Shown here piece after piece: positions 1-6,162 of a stretch of DNA of 12,268 bases. Source of the stretch: an uncultured Ruminococcus sp. (GTDB lineage Bacteria > Bacillota > Clostridia > Oscillospirales > Ruminococcaceae); contig USNJ01000049.1 of assembly GCA_900556055.1 (NCBI GenBank), positions 1 through 12,268 on the forward strand, given 5' to 3'. The notes under the pieces are model-generated. The model was not told the origin of the DNA, did not search any database, and saw only the letters and a program-made list of their open reading frames with translations. The position numbers were made by a program, and so were the translations under genes. Position 1 is the first letter of the stretch, and every line of letters starts with the position of its first letter.

Positions 1-87
1 CATCCCTTTCCTTTGAATTTGATGTAAATAATATGTGAATTTATATTTGCTTAATTTTATTTTAACCCATTTTGGCTTGTATGTCAA
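1..87 (-). promoter_or_regulatory. Promoter and start codon of a leftward gene leaving the window
   Basis: On the minus strand TTGACA (87-82) and TAAAAT (64-59) are separated by exactly 17 bp, a near-consensus vegetative promoter. Downstream, AAAGGAAAGGG immediately precedes an ATG at positions 3-1, so a coding sequence probably begins at position 3 and runs off the left edge. Nothing can be said about its product. The leader between -10 and ATG is about 55 nt and AT-rich. Confidence 0.6.
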
Positions 88-212
88 TCGTTTTTTTCCA
101 TTTTTTCGATTTTGGTTATTTCAACAGATTATGAACGGGTTTGAGGGGTTATTCGGGCGATTTTTACAGCGTTCTGCGGAATTTTTAAGACGGATTTGTG
201 CGGTGTAAACGC

Positions 213-250
213 AAGACAGCAGCAGGGGTGTAAATGCCTGCTGCTGTCTT
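213..250 (-). terminator. Hairpin downstream of the MBL lipoprotein gene
   Basis: A perfect 14-bp inverted repeat (AAGACAGCAGCAGG at 213-226 and CCTGCTGCTGTCTT at 237-250) has a 10-nt loop. It lies about 40 bp past the stop codon of the leftward MBL gene. The following U-tract is poor on both strands, so it may be a weak terminator or an RNA-stabilizing hairpin. The rest of 88-290 shows nothing recognisable. Confidence 0.6.
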
Positions 251-289
251 ATCTTCCGATTATTTTAGTTTATGAAGCTCAACTGCCAA

Positions 290-1594
290 TCAAGGATGAC
301 ATTTTCCGCAGGGCGAATAACCCATAGCAATCAGCTCATCTCTTGTACCCGTGTATTCATCACGGTTCTTGTCCTTAATCTGCTTTGCAGAGCTGCAAGA
401 GGGGTAGTGAAACTTCTTTGTGTTTGTGTTCAGAACATAATTCTGTCCTGCTGCGTTATTGTCTGCCTTTTCGGTAACAACAGGCTGTGTTGTTGCCTGT
501 GTAACCTTTTCGGTGACAACTTCTCCTGCCTTAAAAATCTCGTCCTTTGAAGCGGTTTTGTCACTTGTTATGCTTATAGTCTTTCCGTCAGATGTAAGAA
601 AAATATCGCCGTTAAGGTCGGTGCGGTAGGTCTGAACATCTGCATCACGAAGCCTTGACAGAACCTCATCGGTGGGGTGGTTGTAGCTGTTGCCCTTGCC
701 TACTGAGATAATCGCATATTCGGGCATTATTTCACGCAGCCATACATAGCTTGTGCTTGTATCCGAGCCGTGGTGTCCCACTTTCAGAACATTTGCCGAA
801 ATATCTTCATCTCTGTTGAGAATAGCCTGTTCAGCTTCACGCTCCGCATCTCCCGTAAAGAGATATTCGGTCTTTCCGTAAGTGATTTTCAGAACGATTG
901 ATGAGTTGTTTGTACCGTCCGCTTCATTCACACCGATAATTTTCACATCGGAGCTGCCCAGACTGTATGTATCCCCTGCCTTCGGAACAACAAGTCCGCC
1001 GCCGTTCTTGTCGGCATATTTCTTGAAATTCTTAAACGCCTTGCTGTTATATGATGTCACGGAAGATAAAACAAGGTCTGCCGTTGTGTAATTCAGCGCA
1101 CCGGGCAAGCCGCCGATATGATCCTCGTGAGCGTGAGTTCCTACGATAATATCCAGCTTTGGAACGGCAGCTTTTTTCAGCACGGAATAGATAAGGTCTG
1201 AATCTTCTTTGTTGCCGCCGTCAATCAGCATATAGTGTCCGTCACACTCGACAAGTGCCGCATCTGCCTGTCCCACATCAATGAAATGTATGGAGAAAGT
1301 TGATTTGACGGACTTCTTTTTCTTTGCCGCAGTGCTTTTCGCAGTGACTTGTTTTTTTGAAAGCTCTATAATCTGTCCCTCAGTCTGCGCAGCATTGATT
1401 TCTGCCGTGTCTGATATTTCCGTGATAATATCCGTCAGCTCCGCTGTATCATAACTTTCCTGCACAGACAACGTGCTTTCCGCTTGTACAGCTCCGCTAT
1501 CGACAGCATCAGACATACAGCCGCTGAATGTCAGCAGCGTTACCATCGCAGTTATTACCCACAACAGCACATTCTTTGTTTTCTTCTTTTTCAT
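290..1594 (-). CDS. Secreted MBL-fold (ComEC/Rec2-like) lipoprotein with Cys-rich C-terminus
   Basis: This 434-aa protein belongs to the metallo-beta-lactamase hydrolase fold, in the group resembling the C-terminal nuclease domain of ComEC/Rec2. Residues 1-26 form a lipoprotein signal (KKKK, a hydrophobic stretch, then LTFSGC with Cys26 as the likely lipidation site). Residues 27-100 are a low-complexity Ser/Thr/Lys linker. The MBL domain covers about 101-345, with the metal motif HAHEDH (154-159), GDA (248-250), GHHG (273-276) and a further His at 306. The C-terminus (about 385-434) has Cys400, Cys429, Cys432 and His433 in an Ada-like metal-binding pattern often found on Firmicute MBL proteins of this type. 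The start is supported by AAGGAG about 8 nt upstream. Role inferred: extracytoplasmic phosphodiesterase or nuclease; the substrate is unknown. It appears to be a single-gene unit and may be cargo. Confidence 0.85.
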   Translation of the reverse strand: MKKKKTKNVLLWVITAMVTLLTFSGCMSDAVDSGAVQAESTLSVQESYDTAELTDIITEISDTAEINAAQTEGQIIELSKKQVTAKSTAAKKKKSVKSTFSIHFIDVGQADAALVECDGHYMLIDGGNKEDSDLIYSVLKKAAVPKLDIIVGTHAHEDHIGGLPGALNYTTADLVLSSVTSYNSKAFKNFKKYADKNGGGLVVPKAGDTYSLGSSDVKIIGVNEADGTNNSSIVLKITYGKTEYLFTGDAEREAEQAILNRDEDISANVLKVGHHGSDTSTSYVWLREIMPEYAIISVGKGNSYNHPTDEVLSRLRDADVQTYRTDLNGDIFLTSDGKTISITSDKTASKDEIFKAGEVVTEKVTQATTQPVVTEKADNNAAGQNYVLNTNTKKFHYPSCSSAKQIKDKNRDEYTGTRDELIAMGYSPCGKCHP

Positions 1595-1619
1595 CTTAAC
1601 CTCTCCTTAATATTATTTC

Positions 1620-1632
1620 GGGTAAATTACCC
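1620..1632. promoter_or_regulatory. Small palindrome upstream of the MBL gene
   Basis: GGGTAAATTACCC is a 6+1+6 perfect palindrome 26 bp upstream of the MBL start codon, within its leader or promoter. It could be an operator. No protein can be assigned, and no clean -35/-10 pair with normal spacing was found for this gene. Confidence 0.3.
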
Positions 1633-1718
1633 CTTATATACATTTTATCAAAAGTAATGTGTAAAAGTACGGACAATACAGCACACCGCCCGATTTTTTG
1701 TAGTCAGAATATATTTTA

Positions 1719-1783
1719 TTGTATGCCATACAATATTTATTGTATTCTACTAAATTCAAATTGTCAATGGCTTTTGGTAAAAT
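1719..1783 (+). promoter_or_regulatory. Promoter and candidate operator of the XRE gene
   Basis: TTCAAA (1755-1760) and TAAAAT (1778-1783) are 17 bp apart, with a TGG extended -10. Upstream lies the palindrome TTGTATGCCATACAA (1719-1733, 7-bp arms around one base) followed by an extra half-site TTGTATT (1740-1746). The placement suits binding by the small XRE regulator encoded immediately downstream; this assignment is inference. Confidence 0.5.
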
Positions 1784-1806
1784 GGTTATAAAAGGACGGT
1801 GGCGAT

Positions 1807-2037
1807 ATGAAAGAGGAATATTACGAAGAATACAGAAGAATCGGTTTGAAAATCAGCTATTACCGCAAGCTGAAAGGGATAACACAGGAACAGCTTGCAG
1901 AGCAAATCAACAAGAACACAGCTTTTATAGGTGCGGTAGAAGCACCGAACGTAAACCGCACAGTATCTCTCGATACCCTGTTTGACATTGCCAAGGCTTT
2001 GGATATTCCTGCATATAAGTTTCTTAAGGACGATTGA
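1807..2037 (+). CDS. Small XRE-family helix-turn-helix regulator
   Basis: This 76-aa protein is essentially a single Cro/C1-type HTH domain. Residues 12-67 fit the XRE pattern: IGLKISYYRKLKGITQEQLA, then a recognition-helix region around INKNTAFIGAVE, then SLDTLFDIAKALDIPAYKFL. It has no extra sensor domain, so it is a DNA-binding-only regulator of the type common on mobile elements. The start is supported by AAAGGA 10 nt upstream. Its stop codon overlaps the -35 of the promoter for the next gene. Its own leader (1779-1798) is nearly identical to the ribosome-binding region of the ThuA-like gene at 6163, hinting at shared control. Target genes are not shown by the sequence. Confidence 0.85.
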   Translation: MKEEYYEEYRRIGLKISYYRKLKGITQEQLAEQINKNTAFIGAVEAPNVNRTVSLDTLFDIAKALDIPAYKFLKDD

Positions 2038-2104
2038 TTTTTTACTGTGCTTATGGTAAAATGTAATTGGGTGGAGTTTTCATCTGCCCGATAAATCGGA
2101 ATTT
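2034..2104 (+). promoter_or_regulatory. Promoter block, copy 1 of a 71-bp repeat
   Basis: TTGATT (2034-2039), a 17-bp spacer and TAAAAT (2057-2062) with a TGG extended -10 make a strong promoter for the isochorismatase-like gene. The whole block matches 6021-6092 at 65 of 71 aligned positions plus one single-base gap. The transcribed part can form a GGGTGGA/TCTGCCC stem and a CCGAT/ATCGG stem. Confidence 0.7.
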
Positions 2105-2120
2105 GTGGAGGAAAATCAAT

Positions 2121-2633
2121 ATGAAAACTGCACTGATTGTCATAGATATGCAAAATGACTACCTTTATGAAAAAAGAAAGGATATATTTTCCTACAACAC
2201 CGCTGAACTTACAGCCGCAGTCAATGAACTTATACACCAATACCAAGATAATTTCTGTGATATTATTTACATACGCCATATTATTCAGGATTTACCAACC
2301 AATCGACTTCTGTTTGGTTATTCAATAGCAGGAACGGAGGGTGCCGAACTTTTCAGAGGATTAGACATTGTGTCAGATTATTGTTTTGATAAACTTTTTA
2401 GCGATGCGCTTTCAAACAAGAAACTGCGTGAGCTTATTCAGAAAAAAGGATACGAAACACTTCATCTTTGCGGATTGGACGAATGTGGCTGCGTAACTGC
2501 AACGGCACTTGGCGCAGCAAAACGGGGAATAAATGCAAAAATTATCAGCAAAGGAACCGCAACGGTGTTTTCTCCTAAAAAAGTTGCCAAAGCCCACGAA
2601 AGGCTTAATAAATCAGGTGTTGAATATATTTGA
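2121..2633 (+). CDS. Isochorismatase-family cysteine hydrolase
   Basis: This 170-aa protein has the full length of the isochorismatase-like alpha/beta hydrolase superfamily (nicotinamidase, isochorismatase, other amidohydrolases). The triad is visible: Asp9 in LIVIDMQND, Lys91 in FDKLFSDAL, and the nucleophile Cys124 in GLDECGCV. The usual cis-peptide/oxyanion segment is here LDECG rather than the common VATD. The start at 2121 is chosen because GGAGG lies 9 nt upstream and the IDMQND strand then begins at residue 8; an in-frame upstream extension to 2067 lacks this support. It is expressed from its own promoter (2034-2062). The substrate cannot be read from sequence. It appears to be an accessory gene with no pathway neighbours. 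Confidence 0.9.
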   Translation: MKTALIVIDMQNDYLYEKRKDIFSYNTAELTAAVNELIHQYQDNFCDIIYIRHIIQDLPTNRLLFGYSIAGTEGAELFRGLDIVSDYCFDKLFSDALSNKKLRELIQKKGYETLHLCGLDECGCVTATALGAAKRGINAKIISKGTATVFSPKKVAKAHERLNKSGVEYI

Positions 2634-2759
2634 TTTCTATCAAAGAAATTCCAATTTGTATCAGTTTAAATCAATGTTATGAAATATCAAATAACTAAAA
2701 AATGCGGTGAAGCTGGCTCAGCTTCAAATTCCAGTTTATCGACAATATAAAATACAGAT

Positions 2760-2794
2760 AAAGGCTCAACAGGAAAATTCCCGTTGAGCCTTTT
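2760..2794 (+). terminator. Rho-independent terminator, possibly bidirectional
   Basis: AAAGGCTCAAC (2760-2770) and GTTGAGCCTTTT (2783-2794) form an 11-bp stem with an inner GGA/TCC extension, followed by a T-run on the plus strand. It lies between the convergent isochorismatase gene and the par operon. The minus-strand U-tract is weaker (TTTATCTG), so it may serve both. Confidence 0.8.
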
Positions 2795-2816
2795 GCAATT
2801 ACCTATTTAAACAGTA

Positions 2817-3068
2817 TCAATAATTCAAAGTCTTAGCCACAATCCTGTCCGCAGGATTTCCGTCATCGTCCCTGTCCGTGCTGTAAGCCAGAACCGCAAT
2901 TTTCGTTCCGGGGTGAAGCCTTTTGTCAAGCTCGGCAGCTTCGCACTCCACAAGCAGCTCCAATCCGTCCACCTGTGCTATCCTCACGCCGAAAATATCA
3001 AGCATTCTGCCTGTTTCTTTGAGCATAAAAACCTCTTTTACCTTGCCTTGAATAATCATCTTTTCCAT
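2817..3068 (-). CDS. Hypothetical small protein, last gene of the par operon
   Basis: This 83-aa protein is not one I recognise. It is rich in beta-type segments (IIQGKVKEVFML, MLDIFGVRIAQV, LELLVECEAAEL, TKIAVLAYSTDR) and has no signal peptide or membrane segment. That would suit a small beta-barrel or OB-like fold, though this is only a guess. The start is supported by GGAGG 8 nt upstream. It begins 14 bp after the parB stop codon on the same strand, so it is almost certainly co-transcribed with parAB and may serve plasmid maintenance. A terminator-like hairpin follows at 2760-2794. Confidence 0.75.
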   Translation of the reverse strand: MEKMIIQGKVKEVFMLKETGRMLDIFGVRIAQVDGLELLVECEAAELDKRLHPGTKIAVLAYSTDRDDDGNPADRIVAKTLNY

Positions 3069-3082
3069 TTTAAATACCTCCG

Positions 3083-4042
3083 TTATTCGCCCTGCTCAAA
3101 GTACAGAGCAAGGGCCTTTTCTATTATCTCGTTTGCTTCCTTTTTGGAATAACTGCTTAAATACCGCTTGTATGTAGCCGTGGGAAGCGTTATCTTTTCT
3201 CCCCTGTCCTTTGGCTTTTCGTCCGAACCGTACTCACCGTTCAGTACCTCGGTTATCAGTTCACCGGTGACTATCGTGTAAGATGATGCTATCTCACGGA
3301 GCTGTTTCGCCATTTTCATATCAATGACAGTAACCTCTTTTTCGGTCATAACCTTGTACACATTTCTCTGCTGTTCCTCTGTAAGATATGAAAGGTCAAC
3401 AGCAGAACGAACCTTTATATTTCCACGGTCAACAAGCTCCTTGAACTCGTTTATCAGCTTGTCTATGCGGAGAAGCCTTGCCACCGTTGCGGAGCTTATG
3501 CCGTATTCCTCCGCTGTTGCATCTCTCGTTGTAAGATGTTCCGGTGGAACATCTTCGGGACGGTGCTTGCCGTTCTCGATGAAATACAGCTCGTCACATA
3601 TTTCCTTTCGTTTTCGCTCGTCAAACAGCTTGTTGTACCTGAGTGCAACCGCAAATGCCTGTTCGGATATTTTCAGATCGGAAAAACCTCGCTGAATAAG
3701 ATTTGTTTCCACAACAAAGATTTCAGCATCTTCATCGGATAAATTCACCTTTACAACAGCAGGAACGCTTTCAAGTCCTGCCTGTCCTGCGGCATACACT
3801 CTGTTATGCCCCGACAAAATCTCATATTTTCCTCCGTTTGCTGTGCGAACGATTATCGGAGTAATCACGCCGTTTTTCTTGATGCTCTGAATCATATCCT
3901 CCAAACGCTCGCCCTCATAAAGAGTGAATCTGTGATTGTGATATGGTATCAGCTTGTCTATCGCAATGCTCGTTATCCCCTGTTCGGAAGTAAAATCCAG
4001 ACCGTCCGTTACACCGAATTTGCTTGTTACATTTCTCGCCAC
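3083..4042 (-). CDS. parB: ParB-family partition protein
   Basis: ParB-type centromere-binding protein, 319 aa from the chosen start, within the usual size range. Residues about 24-115 are the N-terminal ParB/Srx nuclease-like (CTPase) domain: SIAIDKLIPYHNHRF, the box LSGHNRVYAAGQAGLESVPA (76-95) and VVETNLIQRGFSDLKISEQA. Residues about 172-200 are a helix-turn-helix (AEEYGISSATVARLLRIDKL). The C-terminus would dimerize. I chose the GTG at 4042 because AAAGGAG lies 8 nt upstream; the ATG at 4060 sits on top of that Shine-Dalgarno sequence. It is expected to bind parS-like sites and stimulate ParA. One such palindrome (3535-3553) lies inside this gene and encodes residues DVPPEHL; another lies in the parA-parB gap. 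It is the fourth of five genes in the operon. Confidence 0.92.
   Translation of the reverse strand: MARNVTSKFGVTDGLDFTSEQGITSIAIDKLIPYHNHRFTLYEGERLEDMIQSIKKNGVITPIIVRTANGGKYEILSGHNRVYAAGQAGLESVPAVVKVNLSDEDAEIFVVETNLIQRGFSDLKISEQAFAVALRYNKLFDERKRKEICDELYFIENGKHRPEDVPPEHLTTRDATAEEYGISSATVARLLRIDKLINEFKELVDRGNIKVRSAVDLSYLTEEQQRNVYKVMTEKEVTVIDMKMAKQLREIASSYTIVTGELITEVLNGEYGSDEKPKDRGEKITLPTATYKRYLSSYSKKEANEIIEKALALYFEQGE
3535..3553. promoter_or_regulatory. parS-like site 1 (inside parB)
   Basis: GATGTTCCGGTGGAACATC has perfect 8-bp arms around three bases. Read on the minus strand it is identical, 19 of 19, to the site at 5573-5591. The core resembles canonical TGTTNCACGTGNAACA parS but is one base shorter at the centre. 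It is the proposed ParB binding site. Confidence 0.65.
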
Positions 4043-4062
4043 AATAAAAACTCCTTTCATAA

Positions 4063-4079
4063 ATGTTCCAGTGGAACAT
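4063..4079. promoter_or_regulatory. parS-like site 2 (parA-parB junction)
   Basis: ATGTTCCAGTGGAACAT has 7-bp arms and differs from the other two copies at the centre and outermost bases. It touches the parA stop codon and lies just before the parB ribosome binding site, so ParB bound here could also affect its own expression. Confidence 0.65.
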
Positions 4080-4837
4080 CAACCTATAAGCTCATCTGCA
4101 AGCCTGTTGTAGTCCTCGGCAGCCGTGCATTTGGGAGCATACGCAATAAGTGTCTGTTTTCTCGCCTGTGCTTCTTTAACCTTGATGCACCCCCTTATTG
4201 CCGTGTCAAAAACCTTTGTATTCATCTGCTCCGCAACCTCGTCAAGGGAAACTCTGACCTCTCTCGAAAGATTTGCACGTCCGTTGTACTTGGTAAGCAG
4301 AAGTCCCGAAACATTCAGACTAGGATTCTGCCTTTTCCGAATAGCTCGGATAGTTTCAAAGAGCTGTGAAAGTCCCTGCAAAGCGTATCTGTCCGCCGTT
4401 ACCGGAATAATAACCTCGTTTGCGGCAATAAGGCAGTTATGCAGTATAGAGTTCATAGCAGGTGCAGTATCAATGATTATGTAGTCATAATTCTCGCAGC
4501 CGTCAAGAGCATCTGCCATTCGATAAAGTCCGTCAACACTTCCTTTCAGCTTTTCATCTGCCTGACGGAGCAGGCTGTCCCCTGCAAGAATATCTCCGCA
4601 CTCGGTATGCTGAATTGCTTCGTCAAGGCTCAATCGGCTCTCGTCCAAAAGCACATCATAAACGGTAGCAACACCCTCGGTCATTGCTCTGTAAGTATCG
4701 GTACTGTTGCACTGTGTATCGCAGTCGATAAGAAGCGTTTTGTAACTTCTCTCGCTCAGAATTGCCGCAAGTGCGGTCGATGTGGAGGATTTTCCTACAC
4801 CGCCCTTTGCGTTTGCTATGGTTATAACCTTGCTCAT
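4079..4837 (-). CDS. parA: ParA-family partition ATPase (Soj-like)
   Basis: ParA/MinD-superfamily ATPase of 252 aa, the short Soj/type Ib size without an N-terminal HTH. The deviant Walker A motif KGGVGKSS is at 11-18, Walker A' LLIDCDTQCNST at 35-46, and Walker B YIIIDTAPAMNS at 119-130. It would bind nucleoid DNA in an ATP-dependent way and move ParB-parS complexes to daughter cells. The start codon ATG at 4837 overlaps the upstream gene's TAA by one base, so translation is coupled, and GGGAG precedes it. The parB coding region follows 36 bp beyond its stop. The complete motifs indicate a functional enzyme. Confidence 0.95.
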   Translation of the reverse strand: MSKVITIANAKGGVGKSSTSTALAAILSERSYKTLLIDCDTQCNSTDTYRAMTEGVATVYDVLLDESRLSLDEAIQHTECGDILAGDSLLRQADEKLKGSVDGLYRMADALDGCENYDYIIIDTAPAMNSILHNCLIAANEVIIPVTADRYALQGLSQLFETIRAIRKRQNPSLNVSGLLLTKYNGRANLSREVRVSLDEVAEQMNTKVFDTAIRGCIKVKEAQARKQTLIAYAPKCTAAEDYNRLADELIG

Positions 4838-5286
4838 TATTCTCCCTCCTTAAATGAAATACTGCCTATATCCGAAATCCACTTCTCCACGCAACCGCTA
4901 TACTCTTTCTTACGGTTATAGACCTCCAATCTCTCCTCATACTCGAAGATTTCATTCTCATCGGCATCATCGGGAAGTTCGGGTTTGTCATAGTCCTCGT
5001 AAAAATCAAGGTAGTCCCTGCGTTCTATGAGATAGCCGTAAAACGCAGTACGAATACCCTTTGCATAGTTTTCATTGCCCTCAAAATATTCATCGTGAAT
5101 ACTCTCAGAAATAGCAGCACAGGTCATATCAAACTGATTGGTGTCAAGCTCATCGAGAACGGAAGCGAACGAACTTCTCGCAGCGTCCTCCCACTCCTCA
5201 TATTCTTCCTCAACATCGCAAGCATAGCCGATGTCCTCAAGTATCTCGGTTACTCTCTCATAGCTTTCTTCTGAAATTCTAAACAT
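4837..5286 (-). CDS. Hypothetical acidic protein of the par operon
   Basis: 149 aa from the chosen start. The ATG at 5286 is preferred to the one at 5292 because GGAGGA directly abuts the latter and lies 6 nt before the former. I do not recognise a family. The protein is strongly acidic (VEEEYEEWEDA, DFYEDYDKPELPDDADENE, FEYEERLEVY), predicted helical and soluble, with no signal or membrane segment. Its stop overlaps the parA start, so the two are translationally coupled and the product is probably made in proportion to ParA. The acidic character could mean a DNA-mimic or a regulatory partner of ParA, but this is speculation. Confidence 0.75.
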   Translation of the reverse strand: MFRISEESYERVTEILEDIGYACDVEEEYEEWEDAARSSFASVLDELDTNQFDMTCAAISESIHDEYFEGNENYAKGIRTAFYGYLIERRDYLDFYEDYDKPELPDDADENEIFEYEERLEVYNRKKEYSGCVEKWISDIGSISFKEGE

Positions 5287-5331
5287 ATTCATTCCTCCAA
5301 TTTATATAGTATATTTTTAAACTTGGGTATC

Positions 5332-5553
5332 TTATGTTTTACCGCCGTTCAGCCTTTTCAGACTGTTAAAAACTGCCTTTCTATCCTCGGCTGACATAGG
5401 CTCACGCTTTTCCTTTGGCTTACTGCGTTCCTCAAACGCCTTAACCGCCTTTTCACGGATACGCTGTTCACGGTTTTCACGGTCTGCGATAACCGCTGTC
5501 TTTGCGTTAAGCATTGCCCTTGCTATATAAAGCTCACTTTCGGTGTTATTCAT
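5332..5553 (-). CDS. Hypothetical small basic protein, first gene of the par operon
   Basis: 73 aa from the ATG at 5553, chosen because AAAGGA lies 9 nt upstream; the alternative ATG at 5562 abuts the Shine-Dalgarno. It is not recognised. It is highly charged and helical (IADRENREQRIREKAVKAFE, ERSKPKEKREPMSAEDRKAV), with a basic C-terminus, and may be a nucleic-acid or protein-binding accessory. It lies directly downstream of the operator-controlled promoter at 5628-5656 and the parS-like site at 5573-5591. A 45-bp gap separates it from the next gene of the operon. Confidence 0.65.
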   Translation of the reverse strand: MNNTESELYIARAMLNAKTAVIADRENREQRIREKAVKAFEERSKPKEKREPMSAEDRKAVFNSLKRLNGGKT

Positions 5554-5572
5554 ATAAATCATTCCTTTCCCC

Positions 5573-5591
5573 GATGTTCCACCGGAACATC
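5573..5591. promoter_or_regulatory. parS-like site 3 (leader of the par operon)
   Basis: GATGTTCCACCGGAACATC has perfect 8-bp arms around ACC and is identical to site 1 in opposite orientation. It lies between the par promoter and the first gene, where a bound ParB could also act as a transcriptional roadblock. Confidence 0.7.
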
Positions 5592-5627
5592 TTTGGTTTG
5601 TTGTGTTTGTTTTTTAATTACACTCAC

Positions 5628-5656
5628 ATTATACTACTTATATAAGTAGTTTTCAA
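5628..5656 (-). promoter_or_regulatory. par operon promoter with operator in the spacer
   Basis: On the minus strand TTGAAA (5656-5651) and perfect TATAAT (5633-5628) are separated by 17 bp. The perfect palindrome ACTACTTATATAAGTAGT (5633-5650) fills the spacer. A repressor bound here would block RNA polymerase. The same half-sites (TACTT N4 AAGTA) occur in the divergent promoter. Confidence 0.75.
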
Positions 5657-5704
5657 TAGTAATTCCAGCCAAACCTACAAGAATAAATTTGGCTCTTTGT
5701 AACA

Positions 5705-5758
5705 TTGACATTCTCCCAAAAGCTATGGTATAATGGATAAAATATACTTATGCAAGTA
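5705..5758 (+). promoter_or_regulatory. Promoter and operator of the ribbon-helix-helix gene
   Basis: Consensus TTGACA (5705-5710) and TATAAT (5729-5734), with an 18-bp spacer, drive the RHH gene. TACTTATGCAAGTA (5745-5758), with the same TACTT N4 AAGTA half-sites as the par promoter operator, covers the start of the transcript. The layout suggests autoregulation. Confidence 0.75.
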
Positions 5759-5772
5759 GGAGAGCGATAAAA

Positions 5773-5997
5773 ATGCCTGTTTCCGAGAAACAAAAAGGAT
5801 ATGCCCGAAAGTGGGACAAGGACAATATGCGTACCCTCGGTACAAGAGTCCGCACACAAGATGCCGAGGATTTCAAGGCTTGGTGTGCAATGCGTGGGGT
5901 TTCCACCACCTCCGAGATTAAAAGATTTGTTATGAGCGAGCTTGAAAAGTACAATGCTGTTATGGAAAAGCAGCAGGAGTGTAGTAAAAGCGAGTGA
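5773..5997 (+). CDS. Small ribbon-helix-helix-type DNA-binding protein (likely par repressor)
   Basis: This 74-aa protein has the layout of Arc/CopG/MetJ-type repressors: a short basic N-terminus, a beta-strand TLGTRVRTQ (21-29), helix A DAEDFKAWCAMRG, a turn, and helix B TTSEIKRFVMSELEKYN. I see no toxin partner next to it. The start follows AGGAG by 10 nt. It is transcribed divergently from the par operon, and both promoters carry matching TACTT N4 AAGTA sites, so I infer it represses itself and the par genes, a familiar role for RHH proteins on low-copy plasmids. Family membership is judged from pattern only. Confidence 0.75.
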   Translation: MPVSEKQKGYARKWDKDNMRTLGTRVRTQDAEDFKAWCAMRGVSTTSEIKRFVMSELEKYNAVMEKQQECSKSE

Positions 5998-6020
5998 GCA
6001 TTTTTATTTTCCTTTCGTGG

Positions 6021-6092
6021 TTGATTTTTGGCTGTGCTTATGGTAAAATGTAGTTGGGTGGATTTTTTCGTCTGCCCGATAAATTGGAATTT
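6021..6092 (+). promoter_or_regulatory. Promoter block, copy 2 of the 71-bp repeat
   Basis: TTGATT (6021-6026), a 17-bp spacer and TAAAAT (6044-6049) with extended TGG. It is the second copy of the block at 2034-2104 and drives the ThuA-like gene. The leader stems seen in copy 1 are kept here, with a G-U pair replacing G-C in the CCGAT/ATTGG stem. Confidence 0.7.
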
Positions 6093-6134
6093 AACGCACA
6101 TCTAAAAAACGAGAATTCACAAAAACGTAGCCAT

Positions 6135-6154
6135 AAAATGGTGATAAAAGGACG
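6135..6154 (+). repeat. Ribosome-binding region shared with the XRE gene leader
   Basis: AAAATGGTGATAAAAGGACG differs by a single base from 1779-1798, the leader of the XRE gene. It contains the AAAGGA ribosome binding site and a possible second -10 (TAAAAT, 6134-6139). The ThuA leader is thus a mosaic of two other leaders in this window. Confidence 0.6.
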
Positions 6155-6162
6155 TATAACTT

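Noticed and set aside
5773..5997. RHH protein as the antitoxin of a toxin-antitoxin pair.
   Set aside because: No small toxin gene is adjacent on the same strand. The next gene has its own promoter and is a 210-aa ThuA-like protein.
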